16,353 bases of DNA from Bacillota bacterium (GCA_003501335.1 DNPQ01000072.1:1-16353); one strand, 5' to 3'; numbered from the stretch's first letter, positions 6,306-14,478 are shown. The notes: generated by a model not told the origin, from the letters alone. Numbers and translations: made by a program.

Positions 6306-8441
6306 CTATTCCGATCTGGATTTAAATATTCGTCGTAGCCAGTCGAAAAAATAAGGATGCTTTTGGCAGACATTGCAGATTTCGGTGGGCTGCTCTCCAA
6401 GTTTAAATTGGCGTACTTCCAATTCACGGCAATAAGGGCCTGGTAAAAGACCGGACCGTTTGCATACTTGAATACTAATGATGCGATGCTTCTGGCAATA
6501 TTCGGTGGGTTCGGTTCCGGCTAAAAAGTATTCACTCTGTTTAGGGCAAAAAGAAGTGGCCTTAGCTCCTGTTTCACTGCATATATCCATTTGGATAATG
6601 TCGTTGGGAATTGTGAAATCAAGAGCAGGCTTATTGATTAAAGCTTTGGTCATGAAATCAGCCCAAATCGGTGCGGCGATGCGGTTGGCGGCTCCCGGTA
6701 AGGGACGCTCATTATGATCGCACCCTACATAAACACAAGTCAATAAATCGGGAGTGTATCCCACAAACCAGGCATCGTGGTTTTCTTCGGTGGTTCCGGT
6801 TTTACCGGCCACCGGCCGGTTGATGATCCCTTCGATATTAGCGGCTGTTCCACCTTTTTGTAAAACGCTGCTTAGAGCCTGCGTAACCAAATAAGCCACG
6901 CCCGGGTCGATAACTGTTGGATGTTCCGTTGGGGCTTGGTAAAGAACCCGGCCCTCCCGGTCCAGAATTCGCCAGATAGTGGTGGGGGCCAAATTTTTTC
7001 CACCGTTGGCGAAAGGCAGATAGGAGCCTGCCAGCTCCAACGGGGTGACTTCTCCCGAACCCAGGGCTAAAGAAAGTCCGGGCGGTAATGGGGAGATAAT
7101 TCCCAGCTTTTTGGCAAGCGAAAGGACCTGAGCTGTACCGATCTGATAGAGTAATTTTACAGCCACTACATTGTTGGAAGATGCCAATGCTTGGCGAAGG
7201 GATAAAAGGCCGGAGCGTTCCTGGTCATTGTCATCGGTGGGTCGGTAGGTTTGCCGGCCTATCTGGTAAGTTACCGGACTGCAATCCATGTGGTTTGCCA
7301 GAGTATATCCATGACTTAAAGCAGAGGCATAAAGTATGGGTTTGAAAGCCGAACCCGGCTGGCGATGGGCCTGGATCGCCCGGTTAAATTGGGAGCGGGC
7401 AGCGTCAATTCCACCAACTAGAGCCCGGATGGCGCCGGTTTGCGGGTCAATCGCAACCAATGCCCCCTGGGGTTGCAATAAACCCTGCTTATCCCGAAGT
7501 AATTTCGGCAGGCCCTCCATCATCGAGTGTTCGGCATTTTTTTGCATTTCCATGTCCAAAGTGGATTCGATAATAAAGCCGGCTTTATAAATCAATCCAG
7601 GTTCTTTGGGAAAAATTCGGCCGACTTCGTCTTGAAGGAGGTCCAGAAAATATGGAGCCGGTGCTACTTTGTTGATGATACCCGGTAAATGGAGCGGTCT
7701 TGATCGATAGTCCTCGAACTGGACATTGGAAATATAATTGCAAGCTTTCATTCGCTGTAAAACTTCGACAATCCTTTGCCGGCCGGCCTGTGGATGAAAA
7801 TAAGGAGAATAGAAAGCAGGCCCCTTGGGTAAACCGGCTAGTAGTGCCATTTCAGTCGGGGTTAATTGCCGGAGTTCTTTGCCAAAATAAGTTTGAGCCG
7901 CTATTTTTAATCCGTAGGCGCCATGTCCGAAATAAATTTGGTTTAAATATAATTCCAGAATTTTATTTTTTGGTAATTGTAGTTCTAATTTTACAGTATA
8001 AAATAATTCTTTGAGTTTACGCAGAAAAGTCCGTTTTTGGTCAAGATAGGCATTTTTGGCTAATTGTTGGGTGATGGTGCTGGCGCCTTGTTCGAAACGG
8101 CGATGAATAATGTCGTACAACAAAGCCTTGACAATCCGGCCTGGATTGATCCCATGATGTTGATAAAAACGATGATCTTCCACAGCCAGGATTGCTTTGA
8201 TTAGAAAACGGGGTACTTCATCTAGGCTCACCGGGCTTCGGTTTTCTAAAAAAAACGTCGTCACCAATTTGTAATTTTGATCATATACCTCGGATGCAAT
8301 TGGCATTTGAGGCGGTGGCAGAGGCAGATAAAGAGCCACTAACAATCCGCCTAATAAAAGGAGAACCGACAGCAAAGAAATATAAGACCAATTGAGATTG
8401 ACCCATACCCGGCTTCGAAATTTTTCCCAGAAAAGCACCAA
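6306..8441 (-). CDS. Class A penicillin-binding protein (transglycosylase/transpeptidase)
   Basis: 711 residues. It polymerises lipid II into glycan strands and cross-links the peptides outside the membrane. One N-terminal helix (about 17-40) anchors it. The GT51 domain shows EDHRFYQHHGINPGRI (catalytic Glu near 88), QGASTITQQLAKN and KNKILELYLNQIYFGHGAYG. The transpeptidase domain has the nucleophile motif PGSAFKP (S and K near 364 and 367), ASSNN as SxN near 422-424, and GKTGTT near 547-552. The tail of about 95 residues contains at least seven cysteines in CSETG..A..FCP and similar patterns, a form seen in clostridial PBP1 proteins. The start is TTG at 8441 with GAGAGG nine bases before it; a GTG one codon later is an alternative. 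It is divergent from murI, another peptidoglycan gene. Confidence 0.95.
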   Translation of the reverse strand: MVLFWEKFRSRVWVNLNWSYISLLSVLLLLGGLLVALYLPLPPPQMPIASEVYDQNYKLVTTFFLENRSPVSLDEVPRFLIKAILAVEDHRFYQHHGINPGRIVKALLYDIIHRRFEQGASTITQQLAKNAYLDQKRTFLRKLKELFYTVKLELQLPKNKILELYLNQIYFGHGAYGLKIAAQTYFGKELRQLTPTEMALLAGLPKGPAFYSPYFHPQAGRQRIVEVLQRMKACNYISNVQFEDYRSRPLHLPGIINKVAPAPYFLDLLQDEVGRIFPKEPGLIYKAGFIIESTLDMEMQKNAEHSMMEGLPKLLRDKQGLLQPQGALVAIDPQTGAIRALVGGIDAARSQFNRAIQAHRQPGSAFKPILYASALSHGYTLANHMDCSPVTYQIGRQTYRPTDDNDQERSGLLSLRQALASSNNVVAVKLLYQIGTAQVLSLAKKLGIISPLPPGLSLALGSGEVTPLELAGSYLPFANGGKNLAPTTIWRILDREGRVLYQAPTEHPTVIDPGVAYLVTQALSSVLQKGGTAANIEGIINRPVAGKTGTTEENHDAWFVGYTPDLLTCVYVGCDHNERPLPGAANRIAAPIWADFMTKALINKPALDFTIPNDIIQMDICSETGAKATSFCPKQSEYFLAGTEPTEYCQKHRIISIQVCKRSGLLPGPYCRELEVRQFKLGEQPTEICNVCQKHPYFFDWLRRIFKSRSE

Positions 8442-8481
8442 TATTTTTTTCCTCTCAAAGATTTTACTTCATACTTCACTT

Positions 8482-8511
8482 ATAATATGTCCCTGGCCCA
8501 TACTTTTATGA
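8482..8511 (-). promoter_or_regulatory. Tentative sporulation-type (sigma-E-like) promoter of the PBP gene
   Basis: On minus, TCATAAA (8505-8511) and CATATTAT (8482-8489) lie 15 nt apart, resembling the spacing and CATAnnnT core of mother-cell promoters. Neither box is a full match. It lies about 40 nt before the TTG start. Confidence 0.22.
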
Positions 8512-8667
8512 GAAAAGCATAGAAGTTGCCTAAAATAAGGAAAAGATCCGGGCGGCTTTTGAGTGATGAAAATTGGTTTTGAGGTTTAAGAAATAAGTTT
8601 TCGATGAAGGATTATCTAAAAGCGGCGAGAATCTTTTTATTAACGTTTAATATCGAGGTGGTTTTAG

Positions 8668-9468
8668 TTGTCCAAAAATGCACCGATTGGAGCATTTGAT
8701 TCCGGAGTGGGAGGACTTTCAATATTATTGGAAGTAAGACGGCTGCTCCCAGCTGAGAATTTAATTTATTTGGCCGACTCGGCTCATTGCCCTTACGGTA
8801 TCAAACCGGTGGAAGAAATTCGGCAACGTTCTTTAGAAGTTACCGATTTTTTAATTTCCCAGAGGGTTAAATTAGTGGTTGTAGCTTGTAATTCGGCTTG
8901 CGTAGCCGGTCTGGACCAAGTACGGGCGAAATTTCGGAACGTACCGGTAGTCGGTGTGGAACCGGCAATTAAACCCGCTCATGAATTGACCCGAAACGGT
9001 AAAATTGGAGTTTTGGCAACCAATTTAACCTTGAACGGCGAACGCTTTTCCATTTTGGTTGAAAAATATGCAACCGGGGTTGAGGTTTATACCCAACCGG
9101 GACCCGGACTGGTCGAAATTGTAGAATCCGGCGCCATTGAAACTCCGGAGACTGAAAGATTGTTACGGCAATATTTACAGCCGCTCCTGGATAAAGGTAT
9201 CGATACTTTGGTGCTCGGCTGTACCCATTATCCATTTTTAATACCGGTTGCCCGGAAAATTTGCGGCCCGGGTGTCACTATCTTAGACACTGGACTGGCG
9301 GTAGCTAAACAGACGGCCCGGGTATTAAAATTGGCCAATTTAATGACTGAACGTACGGCGCCGGGTCAAGAGACCTTTTATACCAGCGGAGACCCCACCG
9401 CTGTTGCTGATGTTGTCCGTAAATTGTGGGGTGATCCGCAAATTCAGGTGAAGAAAGCTAACGTATAA
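8668..9468 (+). CDS. murI: Glutamate racemase
   Basis: 266 residues, cytoplasmic. It interconverts L- and D-glutamate to supply D-Glu for the peptidoglycan stem peptide. The substrate motif FDSGVGGLS is at 10-18. The two catalytic cysteines are C74 in VVACNSACV (family form ACNTA) and C185 in LGCTHYPFL, and YLADSAHCPYG matches the family D.A..PYG segment. The length is normal. The start is TTG at 8668, decided by GAGGTGG about seven bases upstream; no ATG fits better. It is divergent from the class A PBP gene with 226 bp between them, and convergent with leuA, whose stop is only 43 bp away. Confidence 0.96.
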   Translation: MSKNAPIGAFDSGVGGLSILLEVRRLLPAENLIYLADSAHCPYGIKPVEEIRQRSLEVTDFLISQRVKLVVVACNSACVAGLDQVRAKFRNVPVVGVEPAIKPAHELTRNGKIGVLATNLTLNGERFSILVEKYATGVEVYTQPGPGLVEIVESGAIETPETERLLRQYLQPLLDKGIDTLVLGCTHYPFLIPVARKICGPGVTILDTGLAVAKQTARVLKLANLMTERTAPGQETFYTSGDPTAVADVVRKLWGDPQIQVKKANV

Positions 9469-9511
9469 AAGGTTTGGTTTTTAGAGTCAAAACCCTGCCG
9501 GGCCGAAGATC

Positions 9512-11194
9512 TTATTTCGTTTTACGGGCCCGGTTTATAGCCGAAAGAACCGCTTTGATTGAGGCCATACTAGTGTCCTCATCGAGTCCGGCGCCGAAAA
9601 TAGCGGCGCCTTTTTTATTTTTAAGCTGAATAAAGGCTAATGCTTTTGAATCCGAGCCGGAGGCAACGGCTTGTTCATCATAGGACACCAAGTCATAATC
9701 GCCAACTCCAAAACTTTTGATGGCGTTGAAAAAAGCATCAATCGGTCCATTCCCGCGGCTTTCGATTTTATGATCTTCATTTTGGAATTGAATGGTGCCG
9801 TTGAAGAAAACGCCCGCCGGGGAACCGTTGCCCGACTGATGGGAAACATGGTATGTTTTTAACGAGAAGGGGTCGGCAAGGTCCAGATATTCCGTTTTAA
9901 ACAACTCATATAACTTTTCCGATGATAGCTCAGTGCCGGATTTGTCACAAGCGGCTTTCACGATGGCTCCAAACTCAGGATGCATGGCTTTGGGCATGCT
10001 GTATCCATAGACGGTTTGTAAAATGTAAGCGGCGCCGCCTTTTCCGGATTGACTATTAATCCGGATAATGGGCTCGTATTGGCGGCCGACATCGGCCGGA
10101 TTGATGGGCAGATAAGGGACTTCCCAATACTGGCTGCCGGAGCTGCGCATATATTCCACACCTTTATTGATGGCATCCTGATGGGAACCGGAAAAAGCGG
10201 TAAATACCAAATCACCGGCATAAGGATGCCGTTCATGGACTCTCATCTTGGTAACCTGTTCGTAAATTTCCCGGATCTCGGGGATCCTGCTGAGATCAAG
10301 CTGCGGATCGATAGCTTGCGTATACATGTTGAGCGCTAATGTCACAATATCGACATTACCGGTCCTTTCGCCGTTGCCAAAAAGGGATCCTTCGACTCGT
10401 TCAGCACCGGCCAGCAATCCCAGCTCGGTCGCAGCGACTCCGGTACCCCGATCGTTATGAGGATGCAGACTAATGATGGCATTTTGGCGGTCCGGCAAAT
10501 TTTTGCAAAAATACTCAATCTGATCGGCATACCCGTTCGGAGTGCTGCACTCTACGGTGGATGGCAGGTTGAGAATCATTCGGTTTTGGGGTGAAGCACC
10601 CAAGGTTTCCATGACCCGGTGACAGATTTCGACGGCATTATCCATCTCGGTGCCGGAAAAGCTTTCGGGCGAGTACTCAAAACGGAGATTGGTTTTCGGA
10701 TCGGCCTTTTTTGCGAGTTCGGAGATTAATTTGGCAGCATTGACGGCAATCTCGATGATGCCGTCCATATCTTTTTTAAAGACTACTTTGCGCTGGAGCG
10801 TCGAAGTGGAATTGTAAAAATGGAAGATTACATTTTTGGCTCCGGAAATAGCCTCAAAGGTTTTTTCAATTAAATGTTCTCTGGCTTGAACCAACACTTG
10901 GATGGTGACATCATCCGGAATGTGACCGCCTTCAATCAAAGCTCGCAGGATCTCATATTCGGTTTCCGAAGCGGACGGGAACCCGACCTCAATCTCCTTA
11001 AATCCAATTTCGACCAAGGTTTTAAATAAAAGCAATTTTTCCTTTACGTTCATGGGATCGACTAAAGCCTGATTACCATCGCGTAGATCAACGCTACACC
11101 AAACAGGAGCTTTTTCAATCACCCGGGAGGGCCATTCGCGATTATGAATCGGGACTCCGGGAAAGGGAATGTACTTTTCAAATGCTTTTTTCAT
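9512..11194 (-). CDS. leuA: 2-isopropylmalate synthase
   Basis: 560 residues. It condenses 2-oxoisovalerate with acetyl-CoA, the committed step of leucine synthesis. It is the longer, yeast-like (LeuA2) form. The N-terminal TIM barrel has VWCSVDLRDGNQAL (32-44), the metal-binding HPHNDRGTG (244-252) and the glycine-rich LFGNGERTGNVD (271-282). A C-terminal domain (about 430-560), including SPAGVFFNGTIQF and GNGPIDAFFNAIK, is the LeuA dimer/leucine-feedback region. The ATG at 11194 follows GGAGGAAACAGAT. It is preceded by a leucine T-box leader, so expression should rise when tRNA-Leu is uncharged. No other leu genes are in the window. Confidence 0.97.
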   Translation of the reverse strand: MKKAFEKYIPFPGVPIHNREWPSRVIEKAPVWCSVDLRDGNQALVDPMNVKEKLLLFKTLVEIGFKEIEVGFPSASETEYEILRALIEGGHIPDDVTIQVLVQAREHLIEKTFEAISGAKNVIFHFYNSTSTLQRKVVFKKDMDGIIEIAVNAAKLISELAKKADPKTNLRFEYSPESFSGTEMDNAVEICHRVMETLGASPQNRMILNLPSTVECSTPNGYADQIEYFCKNLPDRQNAIISLHPHNDRGTGVAATELGLLAGAERVEGSLFGNGERTGNVDIVTLALNMYTQAIDPQLDLSRIPEIREIYEQVTKMRVHERHPYAGDLVFTAFSGSHQDAINKGVEYMRSSGSQYWEVPYLPINPADVGRQYEPIIRINSQSGKGGAAYILQTVYGYSMPKAMHPEFGAIVKAACDKSGTELSSEKLYELFKTEYLDLADPFSLKTYHVSHQSGNGSPAGVFFNGTIQFQNEDHKIESRGNGPIDAFFNAIKSFGVGDYDLVSYDEQAVASGSDSKALAFIQLKNKKGAAIFGAGLDEDTSMASIKAVLSAINRARKTK

Positions 11195-11232
11195 ATCTGT
11201 TTCCTCCGATCAAAATTTTTGAATCAAACAGA

Positions 11233-11269
11233 CACAAAAAATCCTCGCCCCACAAACACAAGGGGCGAG
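11233..11269 (-). terminator. Intrinsic terminator of the leuA T-box leader
   Basis: Stem CTCGCCCC (11262-11269 read on minus) with GGGGCGAG (11244-11251), a ten-base loop, then GATTTTTT. It lies just after the T-box sequence and before the leuA ribosome site, as a leader terminator should. Confidence 0.92.
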
Positions 11270-11545
11270 GAAGTTATTTTCCACACGGTACCACCCTAAT
11301 TCAACTGCGTTTATAGCGCAGCCCTCTTACAGCCTCTAACAAGGCGTTGACCGATAACGTTGCCAAAACGTCCCGCTCTATTAAAATTCAAGCGGGCAAC
11401 TCCGGGATGAGCTATTCACATAAAACAAAAGCACCGGTTTGCACCAGACACCGGCTCTCTATAGCCTTGGCCTTATGTCTTATTCCCTTCAATGTCTTTG
11501 AGGCGATCTTACGAATGTTTCATTCGTATTTATGAATATTTGATT
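11233..11545 (-). promoter_or_regulatory. T-box riboswitch leader, leucine (CUC specifier)
   Basis: The minus-strand T-box sequence GGGTGGTACCGTGTGG is at 11281-11296 and its bulge TGGT can pair with an ACCA tRNA end, matching the A discriminator of bacterial tRNA-Leu. Upstream, stem I contains ATAGAGAGCCGG and the distal GGTGCAAACCGG element. The lower stem pairs ACATAA with TTATGT. The specifier-loop side reads GAATAGCTCATCCC, placing codon CTC (Leu) at 11409-11411, followed by the usual purine. A CCCGCT/AGCGGG hairpin (about 11372-11396) forms part of the stem II/III region. Uncharged tRNA-Leu would favour the antiterminator over the downstream terminator. Confidence 0.93.
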
Positions 11546-11551
11546 AGAAAT

Positions 11552-11580
11552 ACTATATGCGATTATTGATCGTTTGTCAA
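11552..11580 (-). promoter_or_regulatory. leuA T-box leader promoter (sigma-A)
   Basis: A perfect TTGACA (11575-11580 on minus) and TATAGT (11552-11557) are separated by exactly 17 nt. Transcription would start near 11545. The -35 box contains the TGA stop codon of the upstream histidine kinase gene. Confidence 0.88.
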
Positions 11581-12482
11581 CCAATATTTTGTAAACTGAC
11601 TTTTTGACTGTTGTCGGCATGCTTCGACAAGGAGATGAACGGGGGATTTTTAGGTATAACGATTTTGAATTCGGTACCGTCATTGGGGTCGCTATGGACG
11701 AAAATTTGTCCTGCTATTTCATTTAACAGCTGTTTGACGATGGACAGACCCAAGCCGGAACTGTTTTTGGTAGAAAAACCCGGAGTAAAAATATTGGGGA
11801 GTATATCTTGGGGGATCGACGGCCCGTTATTCCAAATTACAAAATGGTAACAATTGGCTGCTTCCCAGATTGTTACTTGGATGCTCCGCTTTACATTTGG
11901 ATGGATCTCCAGAATTTCAATGGCATTCCGGATGATGTTTCCGAGAATGCGGGTAATCGCCACGGGAGAAAGATGAAACTCCCGAAAATCCACATCACAA
12001 TCGACGGAAAATGTGATACCTTTTTCTTTGGTCTGGGTGTAAAAAACCAGGAACATAGCGGCGATCGCCGGATTTTTAATCTGCATGTACATCGCATCGG
12101 ACTGGTCGATTGAAGTATTGTATCCTTGGATATAATCGGCCACTTCCTGGCTTTTGTTCATTTGCGCCAACATCTGGATCACCTGGAGTTGATTTTTGAA
12201 ATCATGACGCTGGGAACTTAAAGTTTGAATCAGTTTTTGGCTTTCCTCCAGTTGCAGGCGATCCGTTTCTCGGATGATCGATTCTTTATTCATTTCGATG
12301 GTAAATTTATAAAAGGAACGCAGGTTTAAGATCCATAGTATTAAAATAGCCATAGTAATTCCGGCGACAAAGAAAGTAACTGTTTTATGAAGCATATCAA
12401 ACAGATACAGTTCCAGAATCAAAAGCAAGAAAATAGCCAACAAAGCGTATAGGAAAGCCTGCAATAGGTAAGAGTGTTTCAA
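11577..12482 (-). CDS. GHKL sensor histidine kinase, AgrC/Spo0B-like
   Basis: 301 residues. Two membrane helices (about 6-29 and 33-54) lead directly into a coiled coil (about 60-90). The phospho-acceptor helix is SSQRHDFKNQLQVI with His93, the Spo0B/AgrC-type H box. The GHKL ATPase domain has LGNIIRNAIEI (N182, N186), NNGPSIP (218-224) and FSTKNSSGLGLSIVK (236-250). AgrC-type kinases usually carry five to seven N-terminal helices; here the sensing membrane domain is nearly absent. Resemblance of the upstream small membrane proteins to such a domain suggests they supply it. The start is TTG at 12482, with AGGTGATG overlapping the stop of the preceding gene 13 nt upstream, so the two are translationally linked. 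No response regulator gene is adjacent. Confidence 0.92.
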   Translation of the reverse strand: MKHSYLLQAFLYALLAIFLLLILELYLFDMLHKTVTFFVAGITMAILILWILNLRSFYKFTIEMNKESIIRETDRLQLEESQKLIQTLSSQRHDFKNQLQVIQMLAQMNKSQEVADYIQGYNTSIDQSDAMYMQIKNPAIAAMFLVFYTQTKEKGITFSVDCDVDFREFHLSPVAITRILGNIIRNAIEILEIHPNVKRSIQVTIWEAANCYHFVIWNNGPSIPQDILPNIFTPGFSTKNSSGLGLSIVKQLLNEIAGQIFVHSDPNDGTEFKIVIPKNPPFISLSKHADNSQKVSLQNIG

Positions 12483-12495
12483 CGGATATCATCAC

Positions 12496-12972
12496 CTATT
12501 TTGTACTTGGAATATATTTCATCAAAGAAAATTTGGTAGTTTTTAAAATAACCAGAACAAGTGTCGGAACAATGAGTTCAAGTAGACATAGAAAAAGCCA
12601 ATTCATTCCATTGAACTTTACAGGAATTATATAACCCAAGCGAAGGAAGAACGGACAAGCCAAGAGCATACTCCCCAGCGTTAAAGTGGTAAAAGTTAGT
12701 AATGAACCGATTAGACTTAGAATAACATTGATCCTATTAAATAAATATAATATTCCCGCACAGGTTACTACAATTACAACAGTATGTACGGGAGCGGAAA
12801 GGCTGAGGATGATTTTGGAGACATAGGCAATTAATGAAATAATCAAGGTCGGTAATAAAAATTTTTTTAGTGATAAATTAACTCCTATGAAAGCTAAGGC
12901 CAACTGATAACAGATGAAAAAAGTGATCAAACACATGAACAAGGTACTAAGCATTAAATAGGGATTTTGCAT
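12496..12972 (-). CDS. Small polytopic membrane protein, receptor-like copy 1
   Basis: 158 residues, about five membrane helices (roughly 5-28, 38-58, 62-79, 84-110 and 126-146). Copy 2 is the same length with no gaps and about 98 identical residues by hand count. Best conserved are ICYQLAL, SAP(V)HTVV, ILSLIGSLL, LTLGSM and KFSL.KY. The block [LP]xxHTVVxVxxCAGxL resembles the membrane sensor half of AgrC/Spo0B-type kinases (often LPFGxHT). My reading is a detached sensor module working with the kinase 13 nt downstream; a role as transporter or immunity-like protein is not excluded. The ATG at 12972 follows ACAAGGAGATGAAGGTAA. An extended -10 lies 59 nt upstream. Confidence 0.85.
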   Translation of the reverse strand: MQNPYLMLSTLFMCLITFFICYQLALAFIGVNLSLKKFLLPTLIISLIAYVSKIILSLSAPVHTVVIVVTCAGILYLFNRINVILSLIGSLLTFTTLTLGSMLLACPFFLRLGYIIPVKFNGMNWLFLCLLELIVPTLVLVILKTTKFSLMKYIPSTK

Positions 12973-13030
12973 TTACCTTCATCTCCTTGTAAAGCATTTC
13001 CAAGATCTTTATTGAAGTTTCATAAAGAGT

Positions 13031-13039
13031 ATTATAACA
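13031..13039 (-). promoter_or_regulatory. Extended -10 promoter of receptor-like copy 1
   Basis: TGTTATAAT on minus: TATAAT at 13031-13036 preceded by TG one base away. The 14-mer TTTTATGTTATAAT containing it is repeated exactly in front of the array at 14518-14531. No good -35 is visible, as is common with extended -10 promoters. Confidence 0.5.
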
Positions 13040-13171
13040 TAAAATGAAGGATAACCTGCTATTCAATCCAATATTATTATCAAAATAGTCACAGCTTACT
13101 TTAGAAGCGAAAATTGAGAATGGTTGAGCGACGGCATTTGAAACCAATACAAATTTTTAAAAATCAAGTTT

Positions 13172-13648
13172 TTATCGCTCGTTACTAAAGTATTTTATCA
13201 AGGAGAACTTACTGACCTTTAAAATAATCAAAACCAAGATTGGGATGATTAGTTCCAGCAGATTTAAAAGGAGCCATGGGGACTCGGCGAATTTTGCTGG
13301 AATCGTATAACCTAGTTTGGCGAAGACCGGACAGGCCAAAATCATGCTTCCCAGGGTTAAAGTGATAACTGTCAGTAAAGAGCCGATCAGGCTGAGTAAA
13401 AAACTGATTGGATTAAATAAACGAAGCATCCCAGCACAGAGGATTACCACTACGACTGTGTGTACCGGAGCAGGGGCGCTTAAGTAAATTTTGGAGATGT
13501 AAGCGATGACCGCACTAATCAGGACTGGCAGCAGGCTTTGTTTTAGTGGCGGAGAAAGGCTGATAAAGGTCAAAGCTAGTTGATAACATATAAAGAAAGA
13601 GATATACGATATCAGGAAGACAATAAACATCAAATATGGATTATGCAT
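13172..13648 (-). CDS. Small polytopic membrane protein, receptor-like copy 2
   Basis: 158 residues, five predicted membrane helices, paralogous to copy 1 over its whole length and to the frameshifted copy 3. It starts MHNPYLMF. The copies differ most in the N-terminal helix, the loop after helix 1 (SLSPPLKQ against GVNLSLKK), and the loop between helices 4 and 5 (PAKFAESPW against PVKFNGMNW). The ATG at 13648 follows ACAAGGAGCTACTTATAG, and the leader DNA is homologous to that of copy 1, but its -10 has decayed to TGTTGCAAT (13709-13717). It may therefore depend on transcription from upstream. Confidence 0.85.
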   Translation of the reverse strand: MHNPYLMFIVFLISYISFFICYQLALTFISLSPPLKQSLLPVLISAVIAYISKIYLSAPAPVHTVVVVILCAGMLRLFNPISFLLSLIGSLLTVITLTLGSMILACPVFAKLGYTIPAKFAESPWLLLNLLELIIPILVLIILKVSKFSLIKYFSNER

Positions 13649-13738
13649 CTATAAGTAGCTCCTTGTCAACGTATTTGAAAGTTTCCAATTAAGTTTCTTA
13701 TAAAAAATATTGCAACACCTAAATTAAACCTATCAATT

Positions 13739-14226
13739 TTAAAAATCATGTTTTATCATGACTTTAAGATATTGAAGCAAAGAGAATTTGCTGGCCTTTA
13801 GAATAATTAACACCAACGTTGGGACCACTAGTTCTAGTAGACTTAAAGGCCACCATGAGAACCCGTGCAATTTAAAGGGATCGCATAACCCAGTTTGACG
13901 AAAACCGGACAAGCTAAAATCATGCTTCCCAGGGTTAAAGTGATAATAGTCAGCAAAGAGCCAATTAGACTAAGCAAAAAATCGATTGGATTAAATAGGC
14001 GAAGTACCCCGGCACAGATAGTAACAACCACGACGGTATGCAGCGGAGCGGAAGCACCCAAACAGATTTTGGAGATATAAGCGATGATCGCAGCGATCAG
14101 GACCGGCAACAGGGTCCGTTTCAGCGGCGGAGAAAAATCGATAAATGTTAAAGATAGATGATAACCGGTAAAAAAAGTGACATAAAACATCAAAAAGGTA
14201 ATCAGAGTTTGAAACGGATGATACAT
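13739..14226 (-). pseudogene. Receptor-like copy 3, disrupted by a one-base frameshift
   Basis: Homologous to copies 1 and 2, beginning MYHPFQTLITFL at the ATG at 14226 with AGGAG eight bases upstream; ATG 14229 is also possible. The frame is intact through helix 4 (LTLGSMILACPVF) up to GYAI, then ends at 13843. One base missing from the C run at 13877-13879 explains this. In the neighbouring frame the tail continues as PFKLHGFSWWPLSLLELV, then LKASKFSLLQYLK, with a stop at 13739. It aligns column by column with the other copies. Corrected length would be 162 residues. Codons after the shift are undamaged, so the lesion is recent, phase-variable or a sequencing error. Confidence 0.85.
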
Positions 14227-14280
14227 CATTATTCTCCTGCCCATAGAGATATTTAATGAGATGAATTTGCTCATTTTTAT

Positions 14281-14286
14281 ACTATA
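14281..14286 (-). promoter_or_regulatory. Candidate -10 box of receptor-like copy 3
   Basis: TATAGT on minus, 55 nt before the ATG at 14226. This is the same place that copy 1 has its TATAAT (59 nt) and copy 2 its decayed box (61 nt). No clear -35 is seen. Confidence 0.35.
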
Positions 14287-14288
14287 CA

Positions 14289-14478
14289 CAAGAGGCGAAA
14301 CACTTAAGCAAATCTCGGAGATATATCCAAGTTACCGTGGTGATCAGTATTGGCAATTGAGTTGTTATACGGTGGTGGATACTCTACTAAAGGCAAAACG
14401 AGTTACTATATGATAAAAACGTTGCAAAACAAATTACACAGTTGATAAAAGAATATTGATTTATATGATGTTTTGCAT
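14289..14478 (-). pseudogene. Remnant of a fourth receptor-like copy
   Basis: A decayed 5' part of the same gene family. Starting at ATG 14478 it reads MQNII, like the MQNP or MHNP start of the intact copies. A frame with stops then spans FLSY to LPILI in exactly the same 26 residues as FICY to LPVLI in copy 2, and after another shift YISEICLSVSPLVYSI matches YISKIYLSAPAPVHTV. Nucleotide matches to copy 2 (13461-13600) are plain, e.g. CTTAAG..AAAT and CTNNTAAAGG. Homology stops near 14289, where the promoter of copy 3 begins, so the C-terminal two thirds have been lost. Confidence 0.75.

Noticed and set aside
9476..9533. GGTTTT/AAAACC and CCGGGCC/GGCCCGG hairpins between murI and leuA as convergent terminators
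   Set aside because: The first is short and the second overlaps the leuA coding end with a 22-nt loop. Neither has a proper T-run.
12947..13147. 66-codon minus-strand frame between receptor-like copies 1 and 2
   Set aside because: It overlaps the copy 1 start, contains the copy 1 promoter and lacks a ribosome site. It is leader DNA.
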